A DNA stretch of 64,000 nucleotides, taken from assembly GCF_024298885.1 (NCBI RefSeq), contig NZ_CP101166.1, positions 558,001 through 622,000 of the forward strand. Reading direction: 5' to 3'. A program made the translations under genes and the position numbers. Shown here piece by piece: positions 8,217 through 16,276 of the stretch. How positions within the stretch are numbered: the first letter of the stretch is position 1; every line of letters starts with the position of its first letter. The DNA is from Haloglomus halophilum. GTDB lineage: Archaea > Halobacteriota > Halobacteria > Halobacteriales > Haloarculaceae. The notes under the pieces are model-generated. The model made no database searches, was not told where the DNA came from, and worked only from the letters and a program-made list of their open reading frames with translations.

Positions 8217-8505
8217 CCGACCGACGACACGGACCGCCACCTCGGAAGGCGACAACATTTGACAAGCACCGCAGATATATCTACAAAATGCCATTTTAAT
8301 CAGAAAGTCCAGACGTTTCCTATATATTGGCGCTCAAATAACCCTCAGGCAGAGAAACAGCCTCAGCTCTACGGTCGCCAGCCACCTGCGCCGCCCGATT
8401 CGGTATCGCGATAAGTAGTTTATCGTATATACTCCCCCGGAGCGTCCCCGCCGCGGAGCCGCCGCCCGAGACACCGTTATCAGGCCACCGCGCTACCGAC
8501 CGGAC
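8217..8505. other. AT-rich 289-base intergenic region
   Basis: Strikingly AT-rich for this genome between about 8255 and 8435 (ATATATCTACAAAATG, CCATTTTAATCAG, TTCCTATATATTGG, AGTTTATCGTATATAC). No tRNA-like or coding structure is apparent. It includes the inverted repeat listed at 8409-8425. It could hold a promoter for the glycerate kinase, an unannotated small RNA, or both; the sequence does not decide. Confidence 0.5.
8404..8425. promoter_or_regulatory. Nested palindromes upstream of glycerate kinase
   Basis: TATCGCGATA (8404-8413) is a perfect 10-bp palindrome. It overlaps a second perfect inverted repeat, CGATAA-GTAGT-TTATCG (8409-8425). The site lies 80 bases before the GTG of the glycerate kinase gene and next to the AT-rich TATCGTATATAC (8421-8432), which could be its TATA box. 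Operator function is inferred from symmetry and position only. Confidence 0.4.
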
Positions 8506-9867
8506 GTGATTCGGAACCGCGACGACCTGCTGGCCGGCGCTCGCGACCGCGACCTGGCAGCGCTCGCGCTAGACTGCGTCGAAGCCGGTATCCGCGCGGC
8601 CGACCCCGAGCGGGCGACCCGCGAGTGCGTTCAGGTCGAGGACGGGCACCTCTCCGTCGCCGACGACACGTACGACCTCGCGGAGTACGACCGGGTCGCG
8701 GTCCTCGGCGGTGGGAAGGCCGCGGCCGGCGTGGCCCGCGCCCTCGAAGCGACGCTCGGTGACCGGCTCTCCGCGGGCGTCGTCGGCGTACCCGCGGATG
8801 TCGATACGTCGGGGCTCGGCCGGGTCGAAACCGTCCGGGCGGGCCACCCGACCCCGACCGAGGGGAGCGTCGAGGCGGGCGAGCGGCTGCTCGAAGCCGC
8901 CAGCGCTGCCGACGACCGAACGCTCGTCCTCGCAGTCATCACGGGCGGCGGCTCCGCGTGCCTCGCGGCACCCGCCGGCGACCTCGCGCTCGCCGACCTC
9001 CGGGACGTGACCGATGCCCTGCTCGCCGCTGGTGCCAGCATCGAGGAGACGAACGCCGTCCGCAAGCACGTCTCGGCGCTCAAGGGCGGCCGCCTCGCCC
9101 GCGCGGCCACACCTGCGACCGTCGTCGGCCTGCTCGTCAGTGACGTGGTCGGCGACGGCCCCGGGGTCATCGCCAGCGGCCCGACCGCATCCGACCCGAC
9201 GACCTACGCCGGCGCACTCGGGGTGCTGGACCGGTACGATATCGGCGCCCCGGCCGTCCGAGCGCATCTCGAGGCCGGCGAGCGTGGTAGCCACCCGGAG
9301 ACGCCAGCCGCCGGGAGCGAGGTGTTCGACGAACACCACGTCGAGAACCACGTCCTCGCGGGGAATCGGACCGCACTGGATGCGGCCCGGGACCACGCCG
9401 CGGCAGCCGGCTACGACCCGCTCGTGCTGTCCTCACGCGTGCGCGGGGAAGCGCGGGAGGCCGCACTCACGGGCGTGGCCATCGCGGAAGAGGCACTGGC
9501 GACCGGCGACCCCGTCGAGCCGCCGGCAGTCATCCTCTCGGGCGGGGAGACAACCGTCACCGTCCGTGGTGACGGCACCGGCGGCCCGAACGGGGAGTAC
9601 GCGCTCCGGGCGGCGCTGGAACTGTCGGGTACCGACGTGCCGGTCGCGCTCGCGTGCGTGGACACCGATGGCCGCGATGGGAGCGCCGACGCCGCTGGAG
9701 CACTGGTCGATTCGGGAACCGTCGAGGCCCCGTCTGTCGCCCGGGACGCGCTCGCACGGAGCGACTCCCACGGGTACCTCGCCGAGCGTGGGGCCGTCGT
9801 CCGGACCGGCGCGACGGGGACGAACGTGAACGACCTGCGGGTGTTCGTGGTCGGCAGCCGGGAGTGA
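8506..9867 (+). CDS. Glycerate 2-kinase (DUF4147/MOFRL family)
   Basis: A 453-residue protein of the archaeal glycerate kinase type. The N-terminal DUF4147 domain contains VLGGGKAAAGVARALE and VITGGGSACLAAPAGD. The C-terminal MOFRL domain carries ILSGGETTVTVRGDGTGGPNGEYAL and ACVDTDGRDGSADAAGALVD. These enzymes phosphorylate D-glycerate to 2-phosphoglycerate, feeding the lower glycolytic pathway. Start is GTG at 8506 giving MIRNRDDLLAGARDRD. No neighbouring sugar-degradation genes are present. Confidence 0.9.
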   Translation: MIRNRDDLLAGARDRDLAALALDCVEAGIRAADPERATRECVQVEDGHLSVADDTYDLAEYDRVAVLGGGKAAAGVARALEATLGDRLSAGVVGVPADVDTSGLGRVETVRAGHPTPTEGSVEAGERLLEAASAADDRTLVLAVITGGGSACLAAPAGDLALADLRDVTDALLAAGASIEETNAVRKHVSALKGGRLARAATPATVVGLLVSDVVGDGPGVIASGPTASDPTTYAGALGVLDRYDIGAPAVRAHLEAGERGSHPETPAAGSEVFDEHHVENHVLAGNRTALDAARDHAAAAGYDPLVLSSRVRGEAREAALTGVAIAEEALATGDPVEPPAVILSGGETTVTVRGDGTGGPNGEYALRAALELSGTDVPVALACVDTDGRDGSADAAGALVDSGTVEAPSVARDALARSDSHGYLAERGAVVRTGATGTNVNDLRVFVVGSRE

Positions 9868-9899
9868 GCCTCGCCGCCACGGACGTGTTTTTGCTGGCT

Positions 9900-9915
9900 C
9901 CGACCGTACGGTCGG
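9900..9915. promoter_or_regulatory. 16-bp perfect palindrome
   Basis: CCGACCGTACGGTCGG is fully self-complementary. It sits between the glycerate kinase stop and the GTG at 9918, just after a short T-run (GTTTTTGC). It could be a terminator hairpin for the kinase gene or an operator for the small gene that follows. Confidence 0.4.
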
Positions 9916-9917
9916 CC

Positions 9918-10130
9918 GTGCTGGAGTTCTTCCCCTCACCGCTGACCTTCGACCGGTTGCAGTGGGCCGTCTTCGGCCTCCACTGCCTCGTCGCATCGCT
10001 GTTCGTCGCGGGGGCTGTCGGGTTCCTCCAGCAGGGTGCGCCGATGGGTGCCGCGCTCCAGTCGCTGCTGGCGCTCCTGTTCGTCGGGCTCGGCCTCGTC
10101 ATCGCGCGGGTCGTCGGCCGACGGACGTAG
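9918..10130 (+). CDS. Small two-helix membrane protein, function unknown
   Basis: GTG at 9918 opens a 70-residue protein: LEFFPSPLTFDRLQ, a first hydrophobic helix (WAVFGLHCLVASLFVAGAVGF), a short loop, and a second (LQSLLALLFVGLGLVIARVV) ending in basic GRRT. The positive C-terminus and even spacing argue for a real gene. It lies 50 bases after glycerate kinase on the same strand and converges with the ArsA-like gene. No family is recognised. Confidence 0.6.
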   Translation: MLEFFPSPLTFDRLQWAVFGLHCLVASLFVAGAVGFLQQGAPMGAALQSLLALLFVGLGLVIARVVGRRT

Positions 10131-10155
10131 CCACGGATGGGACACAGAACGGGAT

Positions 10156-11199
10156 TCAGGAGAGACAGGCCGCGACGACCCGCAGCATCCGTTCGCCTCG
10201 GACCTCCTCTGCGAACAGCGGGACGCGCTTCACGTCGTGGCCGCGGAACACGTCCTGGGCCCGCGAGAGCGCCTCGCGCTGGACCTCCCAGCGCCGCTGG
10301 CAGAACTCACAGTCCTCCAGGTCGGGCGCGACGAACCAGTCGGCATCGGCCCCTTCCGCCACGTCCGCGAGGTCCTGCATCACGCGATTGACGACGACCG
10401 TGCTCACGGGAATCTCGAAGGTACGCAGGCGCTCCAGCAGGTGCTCGGACTCGACGACGCTCATCTCCTCGGGCACCATCACGACCCGGAAGTCGGTGCG
10501 GGCGGGGTCGCGAAGGCGCTCCCGGAGCCGCTCGACGCGGTCGGCCAGCGCGCGGAGGTCGTCCATCCCCTGCTCCAGCGACTCCTCGTCCGCCCCCGAA
10601 CCGAACAGCCCCTTCACGCTGCCCATCATCCCCGACAGGCGCTCGCGGAAGGCGAGCAGACGGCCCGTCAGCGACTCCATCAGCTCGGGTAGCTCCAGCA
10701 ACCGCAGCGTGTGCCCCGTCGGCGCCGTGTCGACGACGACACGGTCGAACCGCTCGTCGTCCATGTACTGCAGGAGCAGCTGCATCGCGGCGGCCTCGTC
10801 GGCGCCGGGCATCGTCCCCGCGGCGAACGGGTTCAGCCCCTCGTCCTGCATCAGCGCGTCCAGTCCGCCGAGCATCCCGCCACCCTCGCCACCCTCGGCG
10901 AACGGGCCGCTCGTCATCGCGTCCGGGTCGATCTCGGCGGCGTACAGTGGTACGTCCTCACGGACGCGCGTCGGCTCCGCCGGGATCGGCGTCTCCAGTG
11001 AGTCCGACAGCGAGTGGGCCGGGTCCGTCGAGACGGCGAGTGTCGACACGCCGTCACGGGCCGACGCGAGCGCGGTGGCGGCCGCCATCGTCGTCTTGCC
11101 GACGCCGCCCTTCCCGCCGTAGAGGACGTACTCCGGTGCGTCCACCGCGAGCCCCTCCTCCTCGACCGACTCCACGGCCTCCACGTCGATACTGCTCAT
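10156..11199 (-). CDS. ArsA/Get3-family ATPase
   Basis: A 347-residue P-loop ATPase of the deviant Walker A (SIMIBI) class. GGKGGVGKTT spans residues 28-37, STDPAHSLSD is the A-loop/switch I, and VVVDTAPTGHTLRLL is switch II. A CEFC pair near residue 295 recalls the zinc-binding CxxC of Get3. A Gly-rich loop FAEGGEGGGMLGG interrupts the hydrophobic-groove region. There is no ArsB, ArsR or ArsD nearby, so a Get3-like role (tail-anchored protein or metal handling) is more likely than arsenite export, but it is unproven. Start at MSSIDVEAVE. Confidence 0.85.
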   Translation of the reverse strand: MSSIDVEAVESVEEEGLAVDAPEYVLYGGKGGVGKTTMAAATALASARDGVSTLAVSTDPAHSLSDSLETPIPAEPTRVREDVPLYAAEIDPDAMTSGPFAEGGEGGGMLGGLDALMQDEGLNPFAAGTMPGADEAAAMQLLLQYMDDERFDRVVVDTAPTGHTLRLLELPELMESLTGRLLAFRERLSGMMGSVKGLFGSGADEESLEQGMDDLRALADRVERLRERLRDPARTDFRVVMVPEEMSVVESEHLLERLRTFEIPVSTVVVNRVMQDLADVAEGADADWFVAPDLEDCEFCQRRWEVQREALSRAQDVFRGHDVKRVPLFAEEVRGERMLRVVAACLS

Positions 11200-11411
11200 G
11201 TGCGACGCTACTCCGTGGGGACGGGAGTACCCGTCGGTCTCCGGTCTCACACCCGTTCGCGAGACGAGGATTCAAACCGGAGGCCGCGCCACCGAACGCG
11301 GACGCGCCGCCAGCGCGGGGCGGCCCGGTTCCGAGGCCAACCGGGAGTCCGGCTACACCGTGCGTGAGCACGGTCGCGAGCACGAGGAGCCACCGCCACG
11401 CCCTGCGCCAG

Positions 11412-12512
11412 TCAGGCGAAGAACTCGCGGAGTCGCTCGGCCGCCTCCTCGACCCGGGGTGTCACCAGCGCGAACCGGAGCCAGTCGGCACGCGACTCGC
11501 CGAACGCGTCGCCGGGCATCCCCGCGACGCCGGCCTCGTCGATGAGCCGCTCGACGTTCGCCAGCGTGCCGGGGTAGTCCTCGAACCGTGCGAGGACGTA
11601 GAAGGCACCCTCGGGTGTGACGTAATCAGCCCCGGCTGCGTCCAGCGCGGCCGTGAACGTCTCGATACGCTCGCCCACGAGCGAGCGGTTCCGCTCGTAG
11701 TACGACTCGGGCGTCTCCCGGAGCGCCCGGAGCACGGCGTACTGTGCCGGGCGCGAACAGGTCACGTTCGTCAGCATGTGGCGCGTCCGGACCGCCGGCC
11801 ACAGGTGCTCCGGAGCGATGCAGTAGCCGACCCGCAGGCCCGTGATGGCCATCGACTTCGAGAACGCGTTCGTCACGAACCGGTGCTCGGAGTCGAAGGC
11901 CAGCGCCGAGCAGAACCGCCCGGAGTGGTCGAACCGCTCGTACACCTCGTCGCTGACCAGCAGCGCATCGTGGGCCTCGGCGACCCCGACCAGCGCCTGC
12001 TTCGTCTCGCGGCCGTACACCGCGCCCGTCGGGTTGTTCGGCGAGTTGACGACGATGACGGCCGTCTCGTCACTCGCCGCCCGACGGACATCGTCGGGGT
12101 CGAGGCGTCCCCGTTCGTCGGCCGGCACGTACGTCGCATCGGCACCCAGCAGCTCCGCCCGCCCGGCGTAGTACGGGTAGACGGGGTCGGTCAGTAGCAC
12201 CTCGTTCCCGGGGTACTCATCGAGGCCGATGGCCGTCCCGAGGTGGTTGGCCTCGCCGGTCCCGTTCGTGACGAAGACGCTCTCGGCCGGCACGTCGTGG
12301 TGTGTCGCGATAGCGGCCCGGAGTTCGTCCAGCCCCTCGCTCGGCGGGTACTGGTAGTGTTCGACGGGCAGATCCGCGAACTCGCGGAGTCCCTCGCGGA
12401 GCGCGTCGGGTGGCGCCCAGTCCGGGTTGCCGCTCACCATGTCGACCACGTCCCGCTCGGCGGCCGCGGCGTACTGCATCACCCGGAAGAACAGTGGCCG
12501 CTCGTAGTCCAT
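11412..12512 (-). CDS. Class I/II pyridoxal phosphate aminotransferase
   Basis: A 366-residue fold-type I aminotransferase. Recognisable are the substrate loop SGNPDW, YQYPPSEGLDELR, FVTNGTGEANHLG, the cofactor-binding NSPNNPTGAVY, the aspartate in LLVSDEVYERF, and the Schiff-base lysine in NAFSKSMAITGLRVGY. The sequence fits the broad aspartate/aromatic aminotransferase group of archaea; the amino donor cannot be fixed from sequence. Start taken at MDYERPLFFRVMQ because upstream in-frame sequence lacks coding character. Confidence 0.88.
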   Translation of the reverse strand: MDYERPLFFRVMQYAAAAERDVVDMVSGNPDWAPPDALREGLREFADLPVEHYQYPPSEGLDELRAAIATHHDVPAESVFVTNGTGEANHLGTAIGLDEYPGNEVLLTDPVYPYYAGRAELLGADATYVPADERGRLDPDDVRRAASDETAVIVVNSPNNPTGAVYGRETKQALVGVAEAHDALLVSDEVYERFDHSGRFCSALAFDSEHRFVTNAFSKSMAITGLRVGYCIAPEHLWPAVRTRHMLTNVTCSRPAQYAVLRALRETPESYYERNRSLVGERIETFTAALDAAGADYVTPEGAFYVLARFEDYPGTLANVERLIDEAGVAGMPGDAFGESRADWLRFALVTPRVEEAAERLREFFA

Positions 12513-12704
12513 ACCCGCTCTCGCGGGTCGTTCGACGTGGTTCTTGCCTTTCCGGATGGTATTTCGACCCCCTGTCAGACGACACAATCCGTGGTTCCCC
12601 CTCGACTCGTAAATCGGATATCGCGATACAGAATCGCCACCCGTTCGCAACACCCCGCACACGAGAGCGCCCGGTTTCATGGGCGAGAGGTCCCTGTTCC
12701 CGAT

Positions 12705-13226
12705 ATGCGCGAGTTCGCCGACGACCCGCCGGTCGAGGAACGCATCGGGGACGCTCTCCGGGACACGGGCGCCACCATCGCGGCCGCCGAATCCGCGACC
12801 GGCGGCCTCATCGGATCGCTGCTGACCGACATCCCGGGTTCCAGCGACTACTTCGACCGTTCCGTAGTGACCTACTCCTACGACGCCAAGCGCGACGTGC
12901 TCGCGATCCCGCGCGAACATCTCGACGAACACGGTGCCGTCAGCGAGCCGGTCGCGCGGGCGATGGCCCGCGGAGTCCGGGATACGGCCGACACGACCTG
13001 GGGCGTCGCGACCACCGGTATCGCCGGCCCGACCGGCGGCGACGACGAGGACCCCGTCGGGACCGTCTACATCGGTGTCGCGTACGCGGGCGCGTGGGGT
13101 TCGGGCGAGTCGACGAGTACGGTCGAACGCTACGTCTTCGACGGTGACCGCCTGCAGGTCAAGGAACGGTTCGCCCGGCAGGCACTGCGCGACGCGCTCG
13201 CAGCCATCGAGGCACGTCGCGGGTAG
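12705..13226 (+). CDS. CinA C-terminal-domain amidohydrolase (PncC type)
   Basis: A 173-residue stand-alone CinA C-terminal domain. The signature AAESATGGLIGSLLTDIPGSSDYF and the later TTGIAGPTGGDDEDPVGTVYIGVA are diagnostic. Family members hydrolyse nicotinamide mononucleotide to nicotinic acid mononucleotide, salvaging NAD breakdown products. The N-terminal molybdopterin-binding-like domain of bacterial CinA is absent, as usual in archaea. Start is ATG at 12705 (MREFADDPPVEER); an upstream extension exists but is not needed. Confidence 0.88.
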   Translation: MREFADDPPVEERIGDALRDTGATIAAAESATGGLIGSLLTDIPGSSDYFDRSVVTYSYDAKRDVLAIPREHLDEHGAVSEPVARAMARGVRDTADTTWGVATTGIAGPTGGDDEDPVGTVYIGVAYAGAWGSGESTSTVERYVFDGDRLQVKERFARQALRDALAAIEARRG

Positions 13227-13280
13227 TCGACCGCCTCGGCGGCCGAGACCGACGCGTTTTCGACCACCCGGAGCCGAGCG

Positions 13281-14660
13281 ATGCCCGTGCTAGCCATCGT
13301 CGCCAGCCGTGCCGACAGCGCGTCCGTCCACATCGCCGAGCAGCTCCTGGACCGCGCATCCTGGACCGAGCACACGGACGGGACGCGCTCGGACGGCGAC
13401 GGCGGCGACACCGTCTACCGGACGGAGGGCGCGGCGCTCCGGGTCTTCGACGACCTGCATCTCCACCTCGACGGCGTCGCGTCGGCGTTCGGCACCGTCG
13501 ACGACGGCCCCGAACACGAGCCCGACCTGCTGGCGTTCGCCTCGCGACACGCCGGCGAGACCGGCCGTCTCCTGACCGCCCACCACACGGGCAACTTCGG
13601 CCCGGCGGACCACGGCGGCGCGGACGGCGAGCTGGCGGCCGCCGCACCGAACGCCACCCGACGAGCGCTGGAGGCACTGTCCGACCACGCGCCCGACGGC
13701 TACGAGACGGGACTGGAGTGTACCCACCACGGCCCGACGGACGTGGGCTGCCCGTCGCTGTTCGTGGAGGTCGGGAGTGCGGAACCGCAGTGGGAGGACC
13801 CGGCGGCTGCCGGCGCGGTGGCGGCGGCGATTCTGGACCTCCGCGACGTGACCCCCGACGCGGAGCGGACGGTCGTCTGCTTCGGTGGCGGCCACTACGC
13901 CGCCCGGCCCGAGCGCGTCGTCCGCGAGACGGACTGGACCGTGGGCCACATCGCCGCCGACTGGTGCCTGGACGACCTCGGTGACCCGGATTCGACGGCG
14001 GCTCGCGAGACTCTCGACGCCGCCTTCACGGAGAGCGGTGCGACCCACGCGCTCGTCGAGGGGCGCCACCCGGACCTCGTGGCCGCCATCGAAGAGCTCG
14101 GCTACCGTGCGGTCGGCGAGACGTATCTCCGGGAGACGACCGGCGTGCCCCAGGGAACGGTCGAGCGCTCCGAGGCCGAGCTCTGCCGGGTCGGGGATGG
14201 ACTCCGCTTCGGTGACCGCGCGACCGGGTACGACGGCCCCCTGACCGCGGTCGACCTCCCTGCCGGCCTGGTCATCGAGTGCGAGGGCATCGACCCCGAG
14301 CGGACACGGGAGGCCGTCGACAGTCGGACCGTCGCCGTAACGACCACCGAGAACGGGACCCGCGTCGACGACCGTGCGGTCGTACCGACCGGCGACGAGG
14401 CGGCTGCCGCGGACATCCGGGCCGAACTGGTCGACGAACTGGTGGCCGTCCTCCGGGAGCGCTACGACGGCGTGAGCGTCCACGCCGACGCGGTCGTGGC
14501 GCGCCGCACGGCCTTCGATCCGGAGAAGGCTCGGACGCTCGGTATCCCCGAGGGCCCGGCGTTCGGGAAGCTCTCGGCCGGCGAATCGGTGGAGGTGAAC
14601 GGTCGGACCATCGAGCCGGAGGCGGTCCACTCCGAGGAGGAGCTGCGGTTCCCGCTCTGA
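13281..14660 (+). CDS. dtdA: D-aminoacyl-tRNA deacylase
   Basis: A 459-residue archaeal/plant-type D-aminoacyl-tRNA deacylase (DTD2/GEK1). The N-terminal half (to about residue 290) carries the catalytic domain with LLTAHHTGNFGPADHGG, LECTHHGPTDVGCPSLFVEVGS and VVCFGGGHYAARPERV. The extra C-terminal 170 residues are typical of haloarchaeal members, which are longer than methanogen ones. The enzyme removes D-amino acids mischarged onto tRNA. It precedes ftsZ1 by about 200 bases on the same strand. Confidence 0.93.
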   Translation: MPVLAIVASRADSASVHIAEQLLDRASWTEHTDGTRSDGDGGDTVYRTEGAALRVFDDLHLHLDGVASAFGTVDDGPEHEPDLLAFASRHAGETGRLLTAHHTGNFGPADHGGADGELAAAAPNATRRALEALSDHAPDGYETGLECTHHGPTDVGCPSLFVEVGSAEPQWEDPAAAGAVAAAILDLRDVTPDAERTVVCFGGGHYAARPERVVRETDWTVGHIAADWCLDDLGDPDSTAARETLDAAFTESGATHALVEGRHPDLVAAIEELGYRAVGETYLRETTGVPQGTVERSEAELCRVGDGLRFGDRATGYDGPLTAVDLPAGLVIECEGIDPERTREAVDSRTVAVTTTENGTRVDDRAVVPTGDEAAAADIRAELVDELVAVLRERYDGVSVHADAVVARRTAFDPEKARTLGIPEGPAFGKLSAGESVEVNGRTIEPEAVHSEEELRFPL

Positions 14661-14867
14661 CTCGTCCTCGTCCGGGGCGGGTGCGCGCCCGTCAGACATC
14701 GTGCGCGGAGCGGCGCGTCGGTGACAGTCGCGCCCGGATTCCGTATCGTCCCAGACGGTTTATCGGCCGAACCCGGCTCGAAAGCGGCAAAACCGCGCAT
14801 CGGCGTCAGACACGCGCGTGACGCCGGAGAAAGCTACTTACGGGACGTAGGCATCCGACCTGACAGC

Positions 14868-16085
14868 ATGGACTCGCTGATCGAGGACGCCATCGACGAG
14901 GCCGAGAATAGGGAGGAGGAGGGCCCGGCTGGGGACGGGCCGGCGAACTCGAACGACGCATCGCCGAACACGTCGGGCACCATGACCGACGATGAGCTGG
15001 CGAGCGTCGTCGAGGACCTCGAAACCAAGATCACCGTCGTCGGCTGCGGCGGCGCCGGCGGCAACACCGTCACCCGGATGGACCGCGAGGGCATCCACGG
15101 CGCGAAGCTGGTCGCCGCGAACACCGACGCCCAGCACCTCGCGACCGAGGTAGAAGCCGACACGAAGATCCTCATCGGTCGCCAGCGGACCGGCGGCCGC
15201 GGTGCGGGTTCGGTCCCGAAGATCGGGGAGGAGGCCGCCCAGGAGAACATCGACGACATCAACGCCGCCATCGACGGCTCGGACATGGTGTTCGTCACCG
15301 CCGGGCTCGGCGGCGGGACGGGGACGGGCTCGGCGCCCGTCGTCGCCCAGGCTGCCCAGGAGCAGGGCGCCCTGACGATTGCGGTCGTCACGGTCCCGTT
15401 CACCGCGGAGGGTGAGCGCCGGCGGGCCAACGCCGACGCCGGCCTGGAGCGGCTCCGGGCCGTCGCGGACACCGTCATCGTCATCCCGAACGACCGACTG
15501 CTGGACTACGCGCCGAACCTGCCGCTCCAGGACGCGTTCAAGATCTGCGACCGGGTCCTGATGCGCTCGGTGAAGGGGATGACCGAGCTCATCACGAAGC
15601 CGGGACTGGTCAACGTCGACTTCGCCGACGTGAAGACCATCATGGAGAACGGCGGCGTCGCCATGATCGGTCTCGGCGAGTCCGACTCCCAGAACAAGGC
15701 CCAGGACTCTATCCGCTCGGCACTGCGGTCGCCGCTGCTGGACGTGGAGTTCGACGGGGCCAACTCGGCCCTGGTCAACGTCGTCGGCGGCCCCGACATG
15801 AGCATCGAGGAGGCCGAGGGCGTCGTCGAGCAGATCTACGACCGCATCGACCCCGACGCCCGCATCATCTGGGGCGCCTCCGTCAACAACGAGTTCGACG
15901 GGAAGATGGAGACGATGATCGTCGTCACGGGCGTCGAGAGCCCGCAGATCTACGGCAAGAACGAGGCCGAGGCCGACACCCAGGGCGGCACGCAGGTCGG
16001 CAACCTCGACGGACAGGCGACCACCGACGGGTCGGGCGGTCAGCAGCCCGCCTCCTCGGACGGCGGCATCGACTTCGTGGAGTAA
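14868..16085 (+). CDS. ftsZ1: Cell division protein FtsZ1
   Basis: A 405-residue tubulin-family GTPase. It has the nucleotide-binding [10 protein letters not shown], the tubulin signature [15 protein letters not shown], the T7 synergy-loop region [10 protein letters not shown]...[20 protein letters not shown], and a short conserved tail GGIDFVE that docks partners. An acidic N-terminal extension ([14 protein letters not shown]) and linkage with secE-spt5 match FtsZ1, the ring-assembly paralogue of haloarchaea, rather than FtsZ2. A TATA-like GGTTTATCGG lies at 14758-14767. Start at ATG 14868; upstream in-frame sequence is non-conserved. Confidence 0.95.
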   Translation: MDSLIEDAIDEAENREEEGPAGDGPANSNDASPNTSGTMTDDELASVVEDLETKITVVGCGGAGGNTVTRMDREGIHGAKLVAANTDAQHLATEVEADTKILIGRQRTGGRGAGSVPKIGEEAAQENIDDINAAIDGSDMVFVTAGLGGGTGTGSAPVVAQAAQEQGALTIAVVTVPFTAEGERRRANADAGLERLRAVADTVIVIPNDRLLDYAPNLPLQDAFKICDRVLMRSVKGMTELITKPGLVNVDFADVKTIMENGGVAMIGLGESDSQNKAQDSIRSALRSPLLDVEFDGANSALVNVVGGPDMSIEEAEGVVEQIYDRIDPDARIIWGASVNNEFDGKMETMIVVTGVESPQIYGKNEAEADTQGGTQVGNLDGQATTDGSGGQQPASSDGGIDFVE

Positions 16086-16203
16086 CCGCGGCTCGTCCTG
16101 CCGTTCTGTCTTCTGCCGAACCCCCGGCTCCAGGGGAGCGACCCGTCAGCCCGTGATGACACGGCGACATCCTCGCCGCTGTTCTACCGCTGCGGTTTCG
16201 CCA

Positions 16204-16218
16204 TTAACGCCACGTTAA
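16204..16218. promoter_or_regulatory. Inverted repeat TTAACG-CCA-CGTTAA
   Basis: A perfect 6-bp-arm inverted repeat with a 3-base spacer, 59 bases before the ATG of the surface-protein gene. AATACCTATACTCGG (16235-16249) between them can serve as TATA element, so the repeat sits where an archaeal activator or repressor would bind. A direct repeat TTAACGCC overlaps it. Confidence 0.4.
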
Positions 16219-16276
16219 CGCCTGGTACTGCTGCAATACCTATACTCGGTTCCGGCATCCGGACGCCCGGAAACAA

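Noticed and set aside
10156..11199. Arsenic-resistance operon
   Set aside because: Only the ATPase is present; no arsenite pump, reductase or regulator lies nearby, and the CxxC pair fits a Get3-like protein.
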